Below are positions 49,002 through 58,946 of a stretch of 64,000 nt of DNA, piece after piece (position 1 is the stretch's first letter; the number at the start of each line of letters is the position of its first letter). The notes under the pieces were generated by a model. The model was not told where the DNA came from, searched no databases, and worked only from the letters and a program-made list of their open reading frames with translations. The stretch comes from Caballeronia sp. dw_276 (GTDB taxonomy: Bacteria; Pseudomonadota; Gammaproteobacteria; Burkholderiales; Burkholderiaceae), in NCBI RefSeq assembly GCF_018449635.1, contig NZ_JAAVUV010000010.1, positions 186,001 to 250,000 of the forward strand, read 5' to 3'. The position numbers and the translations under genes were made by a program.

Positions 49002-50114
49002 ATGAGCGACCTGTCATCCCAAGCGGCCATGCCAAAGCCACAAAAACAGGAAGCGCCGCCGGACGGCCGGCTGATCGACTGGTGCGAACGCGGCCGGCTT
49101 CCGGATTCACTCGTGCGTCTGGGAATGCGCCGGTTGATGAAACAGCGTCTGCGCGATGAAGGTTTGAACGATGGCGAAGCGCGTTCCAAGCGTTTCAATC
49201 GTTTGGTCGACGAACTGCGCGCAAGCCCTATCGCTATAGAAACTCAGGCCGCCAATACGCAGCATTACGAAGTGCCGGCCGGATTTTTTCACGGGCATCT
49301 GGGCGAGCATCTGAAGTACTCGTGCTGTTTATACAGAACGGGTAAGGAAACGCTCGATCAAGCCGAAACCGCGATGCTCGAAGAGTACGCGGTGCGCGCT
49401 CAGCTCTACGATGGCCAGCGCATTCTGGATCTCGGTTGCGGCTGGGGATCGTTGTCGTTGTGGCTGGCCGGGAAGTATCCGCATTCGCAGATCGTGGGTT
49501 TATCGAATTCGCGGGGGCAGCGCGAGTTTATTGAAGCGACGGCGGCCGAGCGCGGCATTACTAACTTGCGTGTGGTGACGGGGAATGTCGTTGAATATCA
49601 ATTTGAGGCTGAAACGCTTGGCGAAGGTTTCGATCGCGTGCTGTCGATAGAAATGTTCGAGCACATGAAGAATTACCGCTTGTTGCTGAACAAGATTTCA
49701 GGATGGATGCGCGAAGACGCCAAGCTGTTTGTGCATGTGTTCGCGCATCGGACGCTCGCGTATCACTTCGAGGTGAAGGACGGCAGCGACTGGATGTCGA
49801 AGTATTTTTTCACCGGCGGGACGATGCCGTCGGAATCCCTGTTGCTGCATTTCCAGGACGACCTCACGATAGACCGCCAATGGTGGGTGAGCGGCACGCA
49901 TTACGAAAAGACCGCGAATCACTGGCTTGAGAATCTCGACGCCGCTCGAGATGAGCTAATGCCATTGCTGGTTCAGACCTATGGCGCAGCCGATGCGCCC
50001 GTCTGGTTTCAGCGTTGGCGCATGTTTTATATGGCCGTCGCCGAGTTGTTCGGTTACGCGAAGGGCAATGAATGGGGCGTCGCGCATTATCGATTCTCGA
50101 AGCGGCACGGATGA
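49002..50114 (+). CDS. Cyclopropane-fatty-acyl-phospholipid synthase family protein
   Basis: A 370-residue SAM-dependent lipid methyltransferase of the Cfa family. The SAM motif LDLGCGWGSLSLW is near residue 145, and the catalytic-core motifs EMFEHM and HVFAHR follow. True Cfa adds methylene to unsaturated acyl chains of phospholipids; related members do other lipid methylations, and pairing with DUF1295 leaves this open. Its stop abuts the amidase stop on the opposite strand with no gap. Confidence 0.85.
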   Translation: MSDLSSQAAMPKPQKQEAPPDGRLIDWCERGRLPDSLVRLGMRRLMKQRLRDEGLNDGEARSKRFNRLVDELRASPIAIETQAANTQHYEVPAGFFHGHLGEHLKYSCCLYRTGKETLDQAETAMLEEYAVRAQLYDGQRILDLGCGWGSLSLWLAGKYPHSQIVGLSNSRGQREFIEATAAERGITNLRVVTGNVVEYQFEAETLGEGFDRVLSIEMFEHMKNYRLLLNKISGWMREDAKLFVHVFAHRTLAYHFEVKDGSDWMSKYFFTGGTMPSESLLLHFQDDLTIDRQWWVSGTHYEKTANHWLENLDAARDELMPLLVQTYGAADAPVWFQRWRMFYMAVAELFGYAKGNEWGVAHYRFSKRHG

Positions 50115-51572
50115 TTATCGTGCGACCATCAGCGCCGGCCGCTTGCTGAACCACGGCCGCGCGGTTTCGAGTTGCGCTGCGAGCCGGAACAACGTCGCGT
50201 CTTCGCTGCGGCGTCCAGCAAACTGCACGCCAATCGGCAGACCGCGCGCGTTCCAGTAAAGCGGCACGGACATCGCGGGCTGGCCGGTGAAATTGAACAG
50301 CTCGGTACATCCGGCCCAATCGAAAGCCTTCTTCGCCGATACCGCCAGCATCCTGCGCAACAACGACTCCACTGGAACCGCCGTCAACACGCCCATCTGG
50401 AAGCGCTCGAATTGTGTTGGCTGCTTCGCGCCAATCTTGAAAGGCGCGCCGGCGAGCGTGGGCGTGAGCAATACGTCGTAGCGCGACATCAACGCGTCCA
50501 TCTTCGCCATGACCTGACGCTGCAATTCAAGCGCGGCGGGCAGATCCTTCTGGCCAATCGAACGGCCGATATGTGCCATTGCCCAAGACGCAATCTCGAA
50601 GTCCGCGCGTTTTGGCTTCTGGCCGCTGACCTTGTCGGCCTGCAGGACGATCTCTTCAGCGAGCACCGCCCACATCACGAGGAACGCGTGCGCGATGGCA
50701 TCGAAATCGAGGCCGAACGAGGCAGGCTCGACGTGATGGCCGAGAGATTCGGCGAGTTTGGCGGCATCGTCGAGCGCGGTTTTTACATCCGCCGACAACC
50801 CCGCCGCCAATTGCGGCTCGGCCATATAACCGATGCGTAATGGCGCGCACGGCTCGCTGACCGCGCGGAAAAACGCGCCGCTTTGTCCCGTCGATGTCAG
50901 GTCGAGCAACAACGCGCTATCACGCACGCTTCGCGACACCGCATGATCCACCGATAAAACCCCCGGCGCCGGCAACGGTTGCGGCTGGACATCGTTGGAT
51001 GGCTTGTAGCCGAACAAACCACAACACGATGCCGGAATGCGGATCGAGCCGCCGCCGTCGGCTGCGTGCGCGAGCGGAACGACGCCGCCCGCAACGGCCG
51101 CTGCCGCGCCGCCGCTTGAACCGCCTGGCGTGTAGTCGAGTCCCCACGGGTTGCGCGTCGGGCCGAACAGCTCTGGTTCGGTGTAGGGCATCTGGCCGAT
51201 TTCCGGCGTGTTCGTCTTGCCGAAGATGTTGAGTCCGGCCGCTTTCGAGCGCGCCACGATCGGCGAATCTTCGCGGGGGATGTAGTGCTGGAAATGGCGG
51301 CTGCCCATGGACATCCGCAGGCCCGCGACCGGCGCGCCCAGATCCTTGATGAGGTAGGGCACGCCCGCGAGCGGACCGTCGGCGGGAAAGCCTGAACGGC
51401 TCGCGCGGTTGCGGGCCGCCTGGTAATCCGTGAGCACGATGGCGTTGATCGCCGGATTGACGGCTTCCGCGCGCGCGATGGCTGTATCGATAAGTTCGCG
51501 TGCGCTTACCTGGCCCGTACGTACAAGCTCCGCCAGGCCGATGGCGTCATGGTCGAGATACTCGGACTGCAC
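50115..51572 (-). CDS. Amidase-signature-family amidase
   Basis: A 485-residue amidase. The Ser-cisSer-Lys triad is visible as LIKDLGAP (lysine near residue 73), [11 protein letters not shown] (near 148) and the nucleophile in DGGGSIRIP (near 172). It is not gatA, which is already present. Substrate unknown. It lies 67 bp downstream of the dienelactone hydrolase gene on the same strand, possibly cotranscribed. Confidence 0.9.
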   Translation of the reverse strand: MQSEYLDHDAIGLAELVRTGQVSARELIDTAIARAEAVNPAINAIVLTDYQAARNRASRSGFPADGPLAGVPYLIKDLGAPVAGLRMSMGSRHFQHYIPREDSPIVARSKAAGLNIFGKTNTPEIGQMPYTEPELFGPTRNPWGLDYTPGGSSGGAAAAVAGGVVPLAHAADGGGSIRIPASCCGLFGYKPSNDVQPQPLPAPGVLSVDHAVSRSVRDSALLLDLTSTGQSGAFFRAVSEPCAPLRIGYMAEPQLAAGLSADVKTALDDAAKLAESLGHHVEPASFGLDFDAIAHAFLVMWAVLAEEIVLQADKVSGQKPKRADFEIASWAMAHIGRSIGQKDLPAALELQRQVMAKMDALMSRYDVLLTPTLAGAPFKIGAKQPTQFERFQMGVLTAVPVESLLRRMLAVSAKKAFDWAGCTELFNFTGQPAMSVPLYWNARGLPIGVQFAGRRSEDATLFRLAAQLETARPWFSKRPALMVAR

Positions 51573-51639
51573 GGCTTCCCCTGGTTTTATTGTTCCATCT
51601 GTTTGAGGCGGCCGTGCAGTCCGCAGCGCGAAAAGCCCG

Positions 51640-52335
51640 TTACGAATGCTCGCCGAGGAACGTCAGCGTGCGGCCGTGTGCAAGCGCCGAAGCCTTCTGA
51701 TTGTACGAAGCACGATCCGTGCAATTGAACCCGTGGTCCGCGCCCGGATACGTGAAGACCTGCGCGTCTTTGCCGGCGAAGCGCTGCTTGACGGCATTCA
51801 CGGCGTCGGACGGAATGTGAGCGTCCAGGTCGCCGTAGTGGAACTGGATCGGCGCCTTGACGTTGTCGGCCAGATCGAGTTGCGTGTGGATGCCGCCGCC
51901 GTAGTAGGCCACGGCGATATCGAACGAGCCCTTCGCCGCCGCCAGATACGCCAACCGGCCGCCCAGGCAATAGCCCACGCCCGCAACTTTGCCGTTCACT
52001 TCGGGCAATGCGCGCAAGGCAGCGGCGGCTGCGCCTACATCGGCAACGCCGGGGTCGAGGTCGAACTTGCCGTACAGCTCCATCGCCTTGTCGCGATCCG
52101 CGCCGTCATAACCCAGTTCCACGCGCGGCTGGATGCGCCAGAAGATGTCCGGCGCGAGCGCCACGTAGCCATCGGCGGCATATTGGTCAGCCACTGCCCG
52201 GATGTGCGAATTCACACCGAAGATTTCCTGGATGATAACCACGCCCGGGCCCTTGCCAGCCTTGGGCAGCGCGAGATAACCCTGGTAGCTTTCGCCGTTG
52301 GCGGGGATGTCGATCCATCGGGATGAAACGGTCAT
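51640..52335 (-). CDS. Dienelactone hydrolase family protein
   Basis: A 231-residue alpha/beta hydrolase. The cysteine nucleophile is in VGYCLGGRLA near residue 120 and the catalytic histidine in GADHGF near 203, as in carboxymethylenebutenolidase. The ATG at 52335 has AGGAG seven bases upstream. No aromatic-ring-degradation genes are adjacent, so the true substrate is unknown. Confidence 0.88.
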   Translation of the reverse strand: MTVSSRWIDIPANGESYQGYLALPKAGKGPGVVIIQEIFGVNSHIRAVADQYAADGYVALAPDIFWRIQPRVELGYDGADRDKAMELYGKFDLDPGVADVGAAAAALRALPEVNGKVAGVGYCLGGRLAYLAAAKGSFDIAVAYYGGGIHTQLDLADNVKAPIQFHYGDLDAHIPSDAVNAVKQRFAGKDAQVFTYPGADHGFNCTDRASYNQKASALAHGRTLTFLGEHS

Positions 52336-52945
52336 AGTGATGCTCCTGACTGATTGCCTAATGATAAGGGGCGCAAAAACACGGCGAAGAACACGCCGGA
52401 AAAAGCGGGAAAAAAGCGGCAAGGCAGTTTGCCACCATTCCATGCCGTTTGCTGGCGGACGTCCGGCTGTAAAGCGCCTGTAGGAAATCGCCCGGGCATG
52501 ATGTCGTGGCGTACGTCGGTGTGGTTTTAGAAACGCTCTAGAGTTAATGCTCTTTTAAGTGTTTCGATTGATTGGCCTTGAGCGGCCGCGATAATACCGG
52601 CACAGTCCCATCAAACTAAAGAGAGGCCGCGCCGCTGCGGCGTCCACCCTCTGAAGAACCGCATGAACAGGGCGTTTGCGCACTGCACCAGCACATTTCC
52701 AGTGGCTTCTCAACTAGTCTCTTATTAGTAGCAACACCACTATCTTAAAAAACTTCCCCAAATTAATTTGACAACCCTACACTTGCGCGCAGTACGGATG
52801 GCGGCCGCCAAAAATGGCCGGCTGAAGGACTTGCCAAGTGCATGACGATGCATCCGGCGTGGTCGTCCACGGGGCTGAACCACCGTGATGAAAAGCGGGG
52901 CACAGGGCGACACCGTTGTTTTTGGGACCGAAACTGGAGACTTAC
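52336..52945 (+). promoter_or_regulatory. Upstream region of the periplasmic binding protein gene
   Basis: About 600 bp without a gene. TTGATT (52568-52573) and GATAAT (52590-52595) form a sigma70-like pair with a 16-bp spacer. A second TTGACA lies at about 52768-52773 without a clear -10. The first promoter would give a leader of about 340 nt to the binding-protein gene. Confidence 0.4.
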
Positions 52946-54091
52946 ATGAACACCAAGCTTCACAAATTGTTGCCTATCAGCGCTGCAGCGCTGCTGTTCG
53001 CCTCGATGGCAACAACAGCGATGGCCGACGAGACCGTCAAGATCGGCCACGTTGCACCGTTGACCGGCGGTATTGCTCACTTGGGCAAGGACAACGAAAA
53101 CGGCGCGCGCCTCGCAGTTGAAGAAATCAATGCCAAGGGTCTGACGATCGGCGGCCAGAAGATCACGCTTCAACTCGATCCGCAAGATGACGCGGGCGAC
53201 CCGCGCACGGCGACGCAAGTTGCCCAGAAGCTGGTCGACGACAAGGTCGTTGGCGTGGTTGGTCACCTGAACTCCGGCACGAGTATTCCGGCATCGAAGA
53301 TCTATAGCGATGCAGGCATCGTCCAGATCTCCCCGTCGGCTACCAACCCGACGTACACGCAGCAAGGCTTCAAGACGACGTATCGCGTGGTCGCGACCGA
53401 CGCTCAGCAAGGTCCGGCGCTCGCCAACTTCGCCGCCAAGACGATGAAGATGAAGAGCGTGGCGATCGTCGATGACTCCACGGCTTACGGCCAGGGTCTC
53501 GCGAACGAATTCGAAAAGACCGCCAAGTCGCTCGGCCTGAACGTGATGTCGCACGACGCGACCAACGACAAGGCTGTCGACTTCCGCGCCATCTTGACGA
53601 AGATCAAGGGTGAGAATCCTGACGCGGTGATGTACGGCGGCATGGACGCAACCGGCGGCCCGTTCGCCAAGCAAGCCAAGCAACTCGGCCTGCGCGCGAA
53701 GGTTCTGGCGGGTGACGGCGTATGTACGGAAAAGCTGGCTGACCTGGCAGGCGATGCAGCCGACAACGTAGTCTGCTCGGAAGCCGGCATGGCGCTCGAG
53801 AAGATGGAAGGCGGCCCGGCATTCGCGGCCAAGTTCCAGAAGCGTTTCGGTGCGCCGATCCAGATCTACGCGCCGTTCACGTATGACGCGGTGTACATCA
53901 TTGTCGATGCAATGAAGCGCGCCAACTCGACCGATCCGGCAAAGATCGTCGCTGCAATGCCGAATACGGATTACAAGGGCGTGATCGGCGAAACGACCTT
54001 CGATTCGAAGGGCGACCTGAAGCACGGCGTGATCTCGCTGTACGACTACAAGGCAGGCAAGAAGACGCTGCTGGACGTGGTCAAGATGTAA
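52946..54091 (+). CDS. Periplasmic branched-chain amino acid-type binding protein
   Basis: A 381-residue LivK-like solute-binding protein with a signal peptide (residues 1-27, cut after AMA) and the type I periplasmic-binding fold (IGHVAPLTGGIAHLG at the mature start). GGAG precedes the ATG at 52946; the longer open frame is not used. The usual permease and ATPase genes (livHMGF) are absent nearby, so it must use a transporter encoded elsewhere. Substrate unproven. Confidence 0.9.
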   Translation: MNTKLHKLLPISAAALLFASMATTAMADETVKIGHVAPLTGGIAHLGKDNENGARLAVEEINAKGLTIGGQKITLQLDPQDDAGDPRTATQVAQKLVDDKVVGVVGHLNSGTSIPASKIYSDAGIVQISPSATNPTYTQQGFKTTYRVVATDAQQGPALANFAAKTMKMKSVAIVDDSTAYGQGLANEFEKTAKSLGLNVMSHDATNDKAVDFRAILTKIKGENPDAVMYGGMDATGGPFAKQAKQLGLRAKVLAGDGVCTEKLADLAGDAADNVVCSEAGMALEKMEGGPAFAAKFQKRFGAPIQIYAPFTYDAVYIIVDAMKRANSTDPAKIVAAMPNTDYKGVIGETTFDSKGDLKHGVISLYDYKAGKKTLLDVVKM

Positions 54092-54156
54092 TTTCGCGGG
54101 CGGCGCGGCAATCGCTTTGATTTGCCATTGCGCCGCCTTCGATGATCCTCAGATGC

Positions 54157-54193
54157 AAAAAACGCGCTGATTGCGAAGTCAGCGCGTTTTTTT
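54157..54193. terminator. Bidirectional terminator after the binding-protein gene
   Basis: A 12-bp stem (54159-54170 with 54179-54190) with an A-run and a T-run, between the convergent binding-protein gene and the MFS gene. Confidence 0.93.
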
Positions 54194-55415
54194 ATAGCTT
54201 GAGTTGTTTCATCATCCGCGGTCCCACGAGCGCGATCAGCGCCGCGCAGGCCGCGACCACCGAGAGTCCGATTGGCAAAGAGCTGATCTGCGCCACACCG
54301 CCGATCAGCACCGGCCCGAACAGCAAGCCGAAGTACGCCAGCCCGGCGACCTGCGCGAGCCCCTCCGCCGGGCTCACACCTTCCACGCGCGCCGCCGCGG
54401 CGAACAGCACCGGCATCATGTTGGCGAGGCCCAGGCCCATCAGGGTAAAACCGGCCAGCGTCACGACCGCGTTCGGCAGGATCAGCGCCGCCACCATGCC
54501 GATAAACGCCAGTGCCGCGCTCGCGAAGATCAATTGCGGCGCGCCGAAGCGGGCGCGCACGGCGTCGCCGCCAAAACGGCCGGCCGCCATGCCGCCGGTA
54601 AATGCCGCGTACGCCGCGCTCGATAACGCCGGCGTTGCCAGCACTACGTCGCGCATATAGACGGTCGCCCAGTCGTACATCGCGCCTTCGGCGATCAGCG
54701 CGATCAGCGCCAGGGCGCCGAGCGCCCAGAGCGCGCGGGAGCGCCATCGATTCGACGACGATGAACCGTGAGCGTCGCTGACGTGAGGAACGTGCGGCAA
54801 CACGTTAGGCATGGATACCAGCAGCACGATCAAGCTCACCCCGCACGCCAGCGCAAGATGTGCAACCGGCGGCAAGCCGTGCGCGAGCATTGCGCCGCCC
54901 GCTGCGGCGCCCGCCATCCCGCCGACGCTGAACATGCCGTGCAGCGACGACATGATCGGGCGCTCGAGTGCCTCTTCGACGGCGCTCGCTTCGGCGTTCA
55001 TGGCGACATCGAGCGTGGCCATGCTGAAGCCGAACAGCGCCAGCACGAGTACCAAAAGCCAGTAAGACGGTGCGACGAGGATCAGCGCCCCGAACACCGT
55101 CATGCCGATACCGCCCGCCAGGCACGCGCGGCGCGTGCCCACACGGCCTATCCACGGGCCATTTGTCAGCATTGCGACGATCGACCCGGCCGCTACCGCC
55201 AGCAACGCAATGGAAAGCGCGCCGGGACTGAGGTGAAACTTATCGCGTACGGTGGGAACATGGACGCCCCACGACGCGTACAACATCCCCGCGATGAAGA
55301 AAACGGCCATGGTGGCGTACCGGGCGCGCTCACGCTTCTTGATCGGTAGCCTTCTGTGCGAGGCTTGCGCGGTATCGTGCAAGCCCGTGCGGGCGCTGGA
55401 AACTGATTCAGACAC
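54192..55415 (-). CDS. MFS transporter, YbjJ-like
   Basis: A 407-residue MFS protein with 12 membrane segments. The N-terminus is polar for about 30 residues, then FFIAGMLYASWGVHVPTVRDKF matches the YbjJ-like group of E. coli. Substrate unknown. It is divergent from the HugZ-like gene. Confidence 0.85.
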   Translation of the reverse strand: MSESVSSARTGLHDTAQASHRRLPIKKRERARYATMAVFFIAGMLYASWGVHVPTVRDKFHLSPGALSIALLAVAAGSIVAMLTNGPWIGRVGTRRACLAGGIGMTVFGALILVAPSYWLLVLVLALFGFSMATLDVAMNAEASAVEEALERPIMSSLHGMFSVGGMAGAAAGGAMLAHGLPPVAHLALACGVSLIVLLVSMPNVLPHVPHVSDAHGSSSSNRWRSRALWALGALALIALIAEGAMYDWATVYMRDVVLATPALSSAAYAAFTGGMAAGRFGGDAVRARFGAPQLIFASAALAFIGMVAALILPNAVVTLAGFTLMGLGLANMMPVLFAAAARVEGVSPAEGLAQVAGLAYFGLLFGPVLIGGVAQISSLPIGLSVVAACAALIALVGPRMMKQLKL

Positions 55416-55587
55416 GGAAATCGCTCTCGTTATTTCTTCGTTTTGAAAGCCGGGTCAATACAGGCTGCTGCGTTTATTGCCCGACGAAGCTTTCGATTCT
55501 ATCGAACGGGTCGCCGGCATGCATGTCTGAGCACATTGAGACGACTGAAGGTGGTTCGCCGATTTTCGCTTCGTTACGAGGTTCGCC

Positions 55588-56253
55588 TTGAATATCCCGT
55601 CGCACGCGCCTTTGCATCTGTTGCATCAGGCGGCCAATGGCACACTCGCCACGCATTCCCGCGAGCCGCACGGTTATCCGTATCCCACGGCGCTGCCTTT
55701 CGCGCCGACATCGGCGCACGCGCCCATGATCCTGATCAGCCATCTGGCCGAACACACCAGAAACCTGCAGTCCGATGCTCGAGCCGGCTTTCTCATCGCC
55801 CATTCAGCCAGCGATGCCATTCTCGAAGGCCAGCGCCTGACAATGCTCGGATCCTTTTCTCCCGCGCCGGCTAATTCCGTGGCTGAACTGTCACGCCGGT
55901 ATCTTCGATATCACCCCGACGCCGCCCGTTATCTTGAACTCGGCGACTTCACGATCTGGGTGATGTCGATAGAACGAATGCGTTATATAGGCGGGTTTGG
56001 CGCAATGGGCTGGCTGGACGGCACTGTTCTTAACGAATCTGAAGCAATATCCGAAAAGAATGAATTGCAGCTTCTGGCATTATTTTCCGATTCGTCATCG
56101 CGCCCGCCGCAACTTGAACTAATCGGCGTGGACAAATACGGGTGTGATCTAAGAAGCTCAGGAGTGCGCAATCGTTTCACCTTCGATAAACCGAAAGAGT
56201 CGCAAGCAGAATTGAATGCGGCACTGATGGATTGTATTGAACGGCATAGGTGA
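55588..56253 (+). CDS. HugZ-like FMN-binding split-barrel protein
   Basis: A 221-residue protein with the pyridoxamine-oxidase-like split barrel (about 10-150, GTLATHSREPHGYPYPTALPF) and a C-terminal DUF2470 domain (about 150-221), as in the HugZ/HutZ heme-utilisation family. Here a heme or iron role is inferred. The first codon is TTG, with GAGG (55578-55581) six bases upstream; no in-frame ATG is nearby. Confidence 0.78.
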   Translation: MNIPSHAPLHLLHQAANGTLATHSREPHGYPYPTALPFAPTSAHAPMILISHLAEHTRNLQSDARAGFLIAHSASDAILEGQRLTMLGSFSPAPANSVAELSRRYLRYHPDAARYLELGDFTIWVMSIERMRYIGGFGAMGWLDGTVLNESEAISEKNELQLLALFSDSSSRPPQLELIGVDKYGCDLRSSGVRNRFTFDKPKESQAELNAALMDCIERHR

Positions 56254-56638
56254 TTGTCTGAACTGCTGGCATCGCAAACGTGTGCCGTTATGTGCTGTTA
56301 TGTCGCCTCATTACGAGATACGTTCACGGATTGAAGGGTTTCTTTCGCAACCTCGCATCGGATGGAAGGTTTAAGTGACATGTTTTAACACTATTCTCAT
56401 TTTGTGAAAGATTTTCCGAATTCATTCAGAGATGTAAGTAGGATGAATGGAAGAGTTTGCACCATTTAAAGAATCGCACCAAATGTTACGCACACCTGTT
56501 CGGCTGAATCGATTTAATTCGAATGTGTTGAAACGCGCATAAAGCCGTGGTTGTGTTAATCTGCGATCCATTGAGAGGCTTTACAATATATCCCAAGCGG
56601 GCACTTGACTCGTACACTGCAAACCAAAGGAAAACATC
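56254..56638 (+). promoter_or_regulatory. AT-rich upstream region of the H-NS-family gene
   Basis: About 385 bp clearly richer in AT than the rest of the window. AAAGGAAAA precedes the start. H-NS binds AT-rich curved DNA and often represses its own gene, so self-regulation is likely. I could not fix a single promoter. Confidence 0.45.
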
Positions 56639-56944
56639 ATGCCGTCTTACAAGGAACTTCTCGCGCAGCGCGAAAATCTCGAACGACAGATTGAAGAAGC
56701 GAAGTCGCGGGAATATGCTGAAGTTCTCAATGAAATCAAGCAGAAAATGACCGACTACGGGATCACGCTCGCCGAATTGGCTGGTGGTCGCGGCGGTAAA
56801 AATCTGAAAAATGCATCACGTCCGCGTGCTGGCGTGGCGCCTAAGTATCGTGATCCGGATAGCGGCAGCACGTGGTCGGGCCGCGGCAAGCCGCCCAAGT
56901 GGATTGCCGGTCAGGAGCGCGACAACTTCCTGATCCAGAAGTAA
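56639..56944 (+). CDS. H-NS family histone-like DNA-binding protein
   Basis: A 101-residue nucleoid protein. The N-terminal half (about 5-55) is a coiled coil for oligomerisation, then a glycine/lysine linker. The C-terminal domain (about 70-101) has the H-NS-family motif YRDP.SGSTWSGRGKPPKWI, which inserts in AT-rich minor grooves. Betaproteobacterial genomes carry several such paralogues. Monocistronic, followed by a terminator. Confidence 0.92.
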   Translation: MPSYKELLAQRENLERQIEEAKSREYAEVLNEIKQKMTDYGITLAELAGGRGGKNLKNASRPRAGVAPKYRDPDSGSTWSGRGKPPKWIAGQERDNFLIQK

Positions 56945-56957
56945 GGTCTTTCATATT

Positions 56958-56993
56958 AAAAAAGCCGCACGCGTAAAGCAGTGCGGCTTTTTT
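56958..56993. terminator. Rho-independent terminator after the H-NS-family gene
   Basis: A 10-bp stem (56961-56970 with 56981-56990) flanked by A- and T-runs; 17 bp after the stop codon. Confidence 0.93.
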
Positions 56994-57140
56994 GTATCTG
57001 AAGTGGATTCGACAGCTGACTGAGAACGCGTCCCGTTTCTTTTAAATTGATGATTTAAAAGGATTTTATTCTGTTTTGGAACGTCTGTTTGCTCTGGGCC
57101 TTGGTAAGATTGCTCGTACAAGGACTTTGAGCGTAATGAA

Positions 57141-58325
57141 ATGTCTCTATCGACTGCGCGCGCCGCTGAGAAGCACGAGGTAGCGCGCAAAACCACTTTT
57201 ACCAGCATCGTGCTCAATATGGTTCTAATGAGCGCGCAGATCGTTGTAGGCGTGTTCGCGCATTCTCAGGCGCTTATTGCAGATGGCGTTCATTCATTGG
57301 CCGATTTGGTGTCCGATTTTGTCGTATTGTTGGCAAACAAGCGAAGCGCTGCCGCCCCGGACGACGACCATAATTACGGTCACAGCCGTTATGAAACAGT
57401 TGCTTCATTATTTCTCGGTGCATTGTTAATTGCGGTCGGCATCGGAATGTTATGGCGCGCCGGCGAGCGCATCACCAATCTTCAAGACATTCCTGAGGTC
57501 CACGCGAGCGCGTTGGTGGTCGCAGTCATTGTCCTTGTTTCGAAAGAAGTTTTATTTCGATATATGTTGCGCGCAGCCGAGCGCGTCAGATCCGCCTTGC
57601 TCATTGCGAATGCATGGCATGCGCGTTCGGATGCGGCGTCGTCGCTGGTAGTGGCAGTCGGGATTATCGGTAGCATGGCGGGCTGGCGCCTTCTTGATCC
57701 GATCGCCGCCGCGATCGTGGGATTTATGGTCGCTCGTATGGGTTGGACTTTCGGATGGGATGCACTTCAGGATTTGTCTGACCGAGCTTTGGACCAGGTT
57801 GAATCCGAAAAGCTGCGTACATTATTAATCGAGACCCCAGGGGTGCGGGACGTGCACGAATTGCGCACGCGAAAAATGGGCGACCTCGCCCTGGTCGACG
57901 CGCATATTCTGGTCGATCCGCTGATCTCGGTTTCCGAGGGGCATTACATAGCCGAATCGGCACGTGCGCGTCTGCTTACGAATAGCCGCGTGGTCGATGC
58001 GCTAATTCACGTCGATCCCGAAAACGACGACATTAGTCCTGCTTCGGCACGATTGCCGACGCGTTCTGCGGCGAGCGACGCCGTGCGCAATGCGCTGAAC
58101 GCTCAGGGAATGAGCTTCGATCAACTGAACCTGCATTATCTGAGCAGCGGATTTGAGATCGACGTGCTGCTTCCTTCCGATTCAAGCAACGATCAGATTG
58201 CGAAACTGCAGCAAGTGGATTTCAATGCCCTCAAGAACGAGCTTGGCGCACGTCACATCCGGCTTGCAAGGAGTTTGCGGCCAGACGCGCGGGAGACGCA
58301 GCACGCGGAAGATCTCCCGCGCTGA
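57141..58325 (+). CDS. Cation diffusion facilitator metal exporter
   Basis: A 394-residue CDF transporter with six membrane segments in the first ~220 residues. The metal-site residues are visible: DGVHSLADLVSD in segment 2 and HARSDAASS in segment 5; a cytoplasmic ZT-dimer-like domain follows, with an extra C-terminal extension (about 300-394). Zinc, iron or manganese are the likely substrates. Length is above the usual ~300 residues. It is convergent with the Lrp gene. Confidence 0.9.
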   Translation: MSLSTARAAEKHEVARKTTFTSIVLNMVLMSAQIVVGVFAHSQALIADGVHSLADLVSDFVVLLANKRSAAAPDDDHNYGHSRYETVASLFLGALLIAVGIGMLWRAGERITNLQDIPEVHASALVVAVIVLVSKEVLFRYMLRAAERVRSALLIANAWHARSDAASSLVVAVGIIGSMAGWRLLDPIAAAIVGFMVARMGWTFGWDALQDLSDRALDQVESEKLRTLLIETPGVRDVHELRTRKMGDLALVDAHILVDPLISVSEGHYIAESARARLLTNSRVVDALIHVDPENDDISPASARLPTRSAASDAVRNALNAQGMSFDQLNLHYLSSGFEIDVLLPSDSSNDQIAKLQQVDFNALKNELGARHIRLARSLRPDARETQHAEDLPR

Positions 58326-58393
58326 AGGCCCATCTTTAATACGCCAGCCGCTTGATGACCGGTGCGGCGCACGCTCGATGCACGACTTCTGGA

Positions 58394-58852
58394 TCAGAGC
58401 GGCAATTGGGTATCGAATTTGATTTCGCGCAGTACTACGCTGGTCCGTACTTGCGCGACCGCCGGGATCTTGAAAATGCGGTCGTGAAGAAACGCGTCAT
58501 AGGATTTGATATCCGGCGCGACGATTTTCAGGATGTAATCGGCTTCGCCTGTAGTGCTGTAGCACTCGGTCACCTCGGGGCAGGTGGTGATCTCGCGTTC
58601 GAATTGCTCGACGCCGCCCTCGGTATGCCGCGTAAGGTGAATATGCGCGAGCGCGCAAACATGCAAGCCCAGTTTTTCGCGATCGAGCAATGCCGTGTAG
58701 CGCTGAATCACGCCCGATTGCTCCATATCCTTGATACGCCGCCAGCAAGGCGTGCTGGACAGCCCCACTTGATCGGATATTTCTTGAACTGAACGCCGGG
58801 CATCCAACTGCAGGAGTCGCAGGATCTTTTGTGAGAACGTATCGAGAGTCAA
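58394..58852 (-). CDS. Lrp/AsnC family transcriptional regulator
   Basis: A 152-residue regulator with an N-terminal helix-turn-helix (about 20-60, VQEISDQVGLSSTPCWRRIKDM) and a C-terminal RAM ligand-binding domain (about 65-150). The track-independent evidence for the start is the near-perfect AAAGGAGG ending five bases before a TTG at 58852, giving MTLDTFSQKILRLL, the normal family start; the frame stays open 22 codons further but without a site. Amino-acid ligand and targets are unknown. Confidence 0.9.
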   Translation of the reverse strand: MTLDTFSQKILRLLQLDARRSVQEISDQVGLSSTPCWRRIKDMEQSGVIQRYTALLDREKLGLHVCALAHIHLTRHTEGGVEQFEREITTCPEVTECYSTTGEADYILKIVAPDIKSYDAFLHDRIFKIPAVAQVRTSVVLREIKFDTQLPL

Positions 58853-58946
58853 CTGCGCCTCCTTTCGGCCGTTACCAACTCCAATAGTAGAGGTGGCAGA
58901 AAGGATGCGCAATGTCAAACGCCCGTAGTGAGCAATATTCCCTAAC

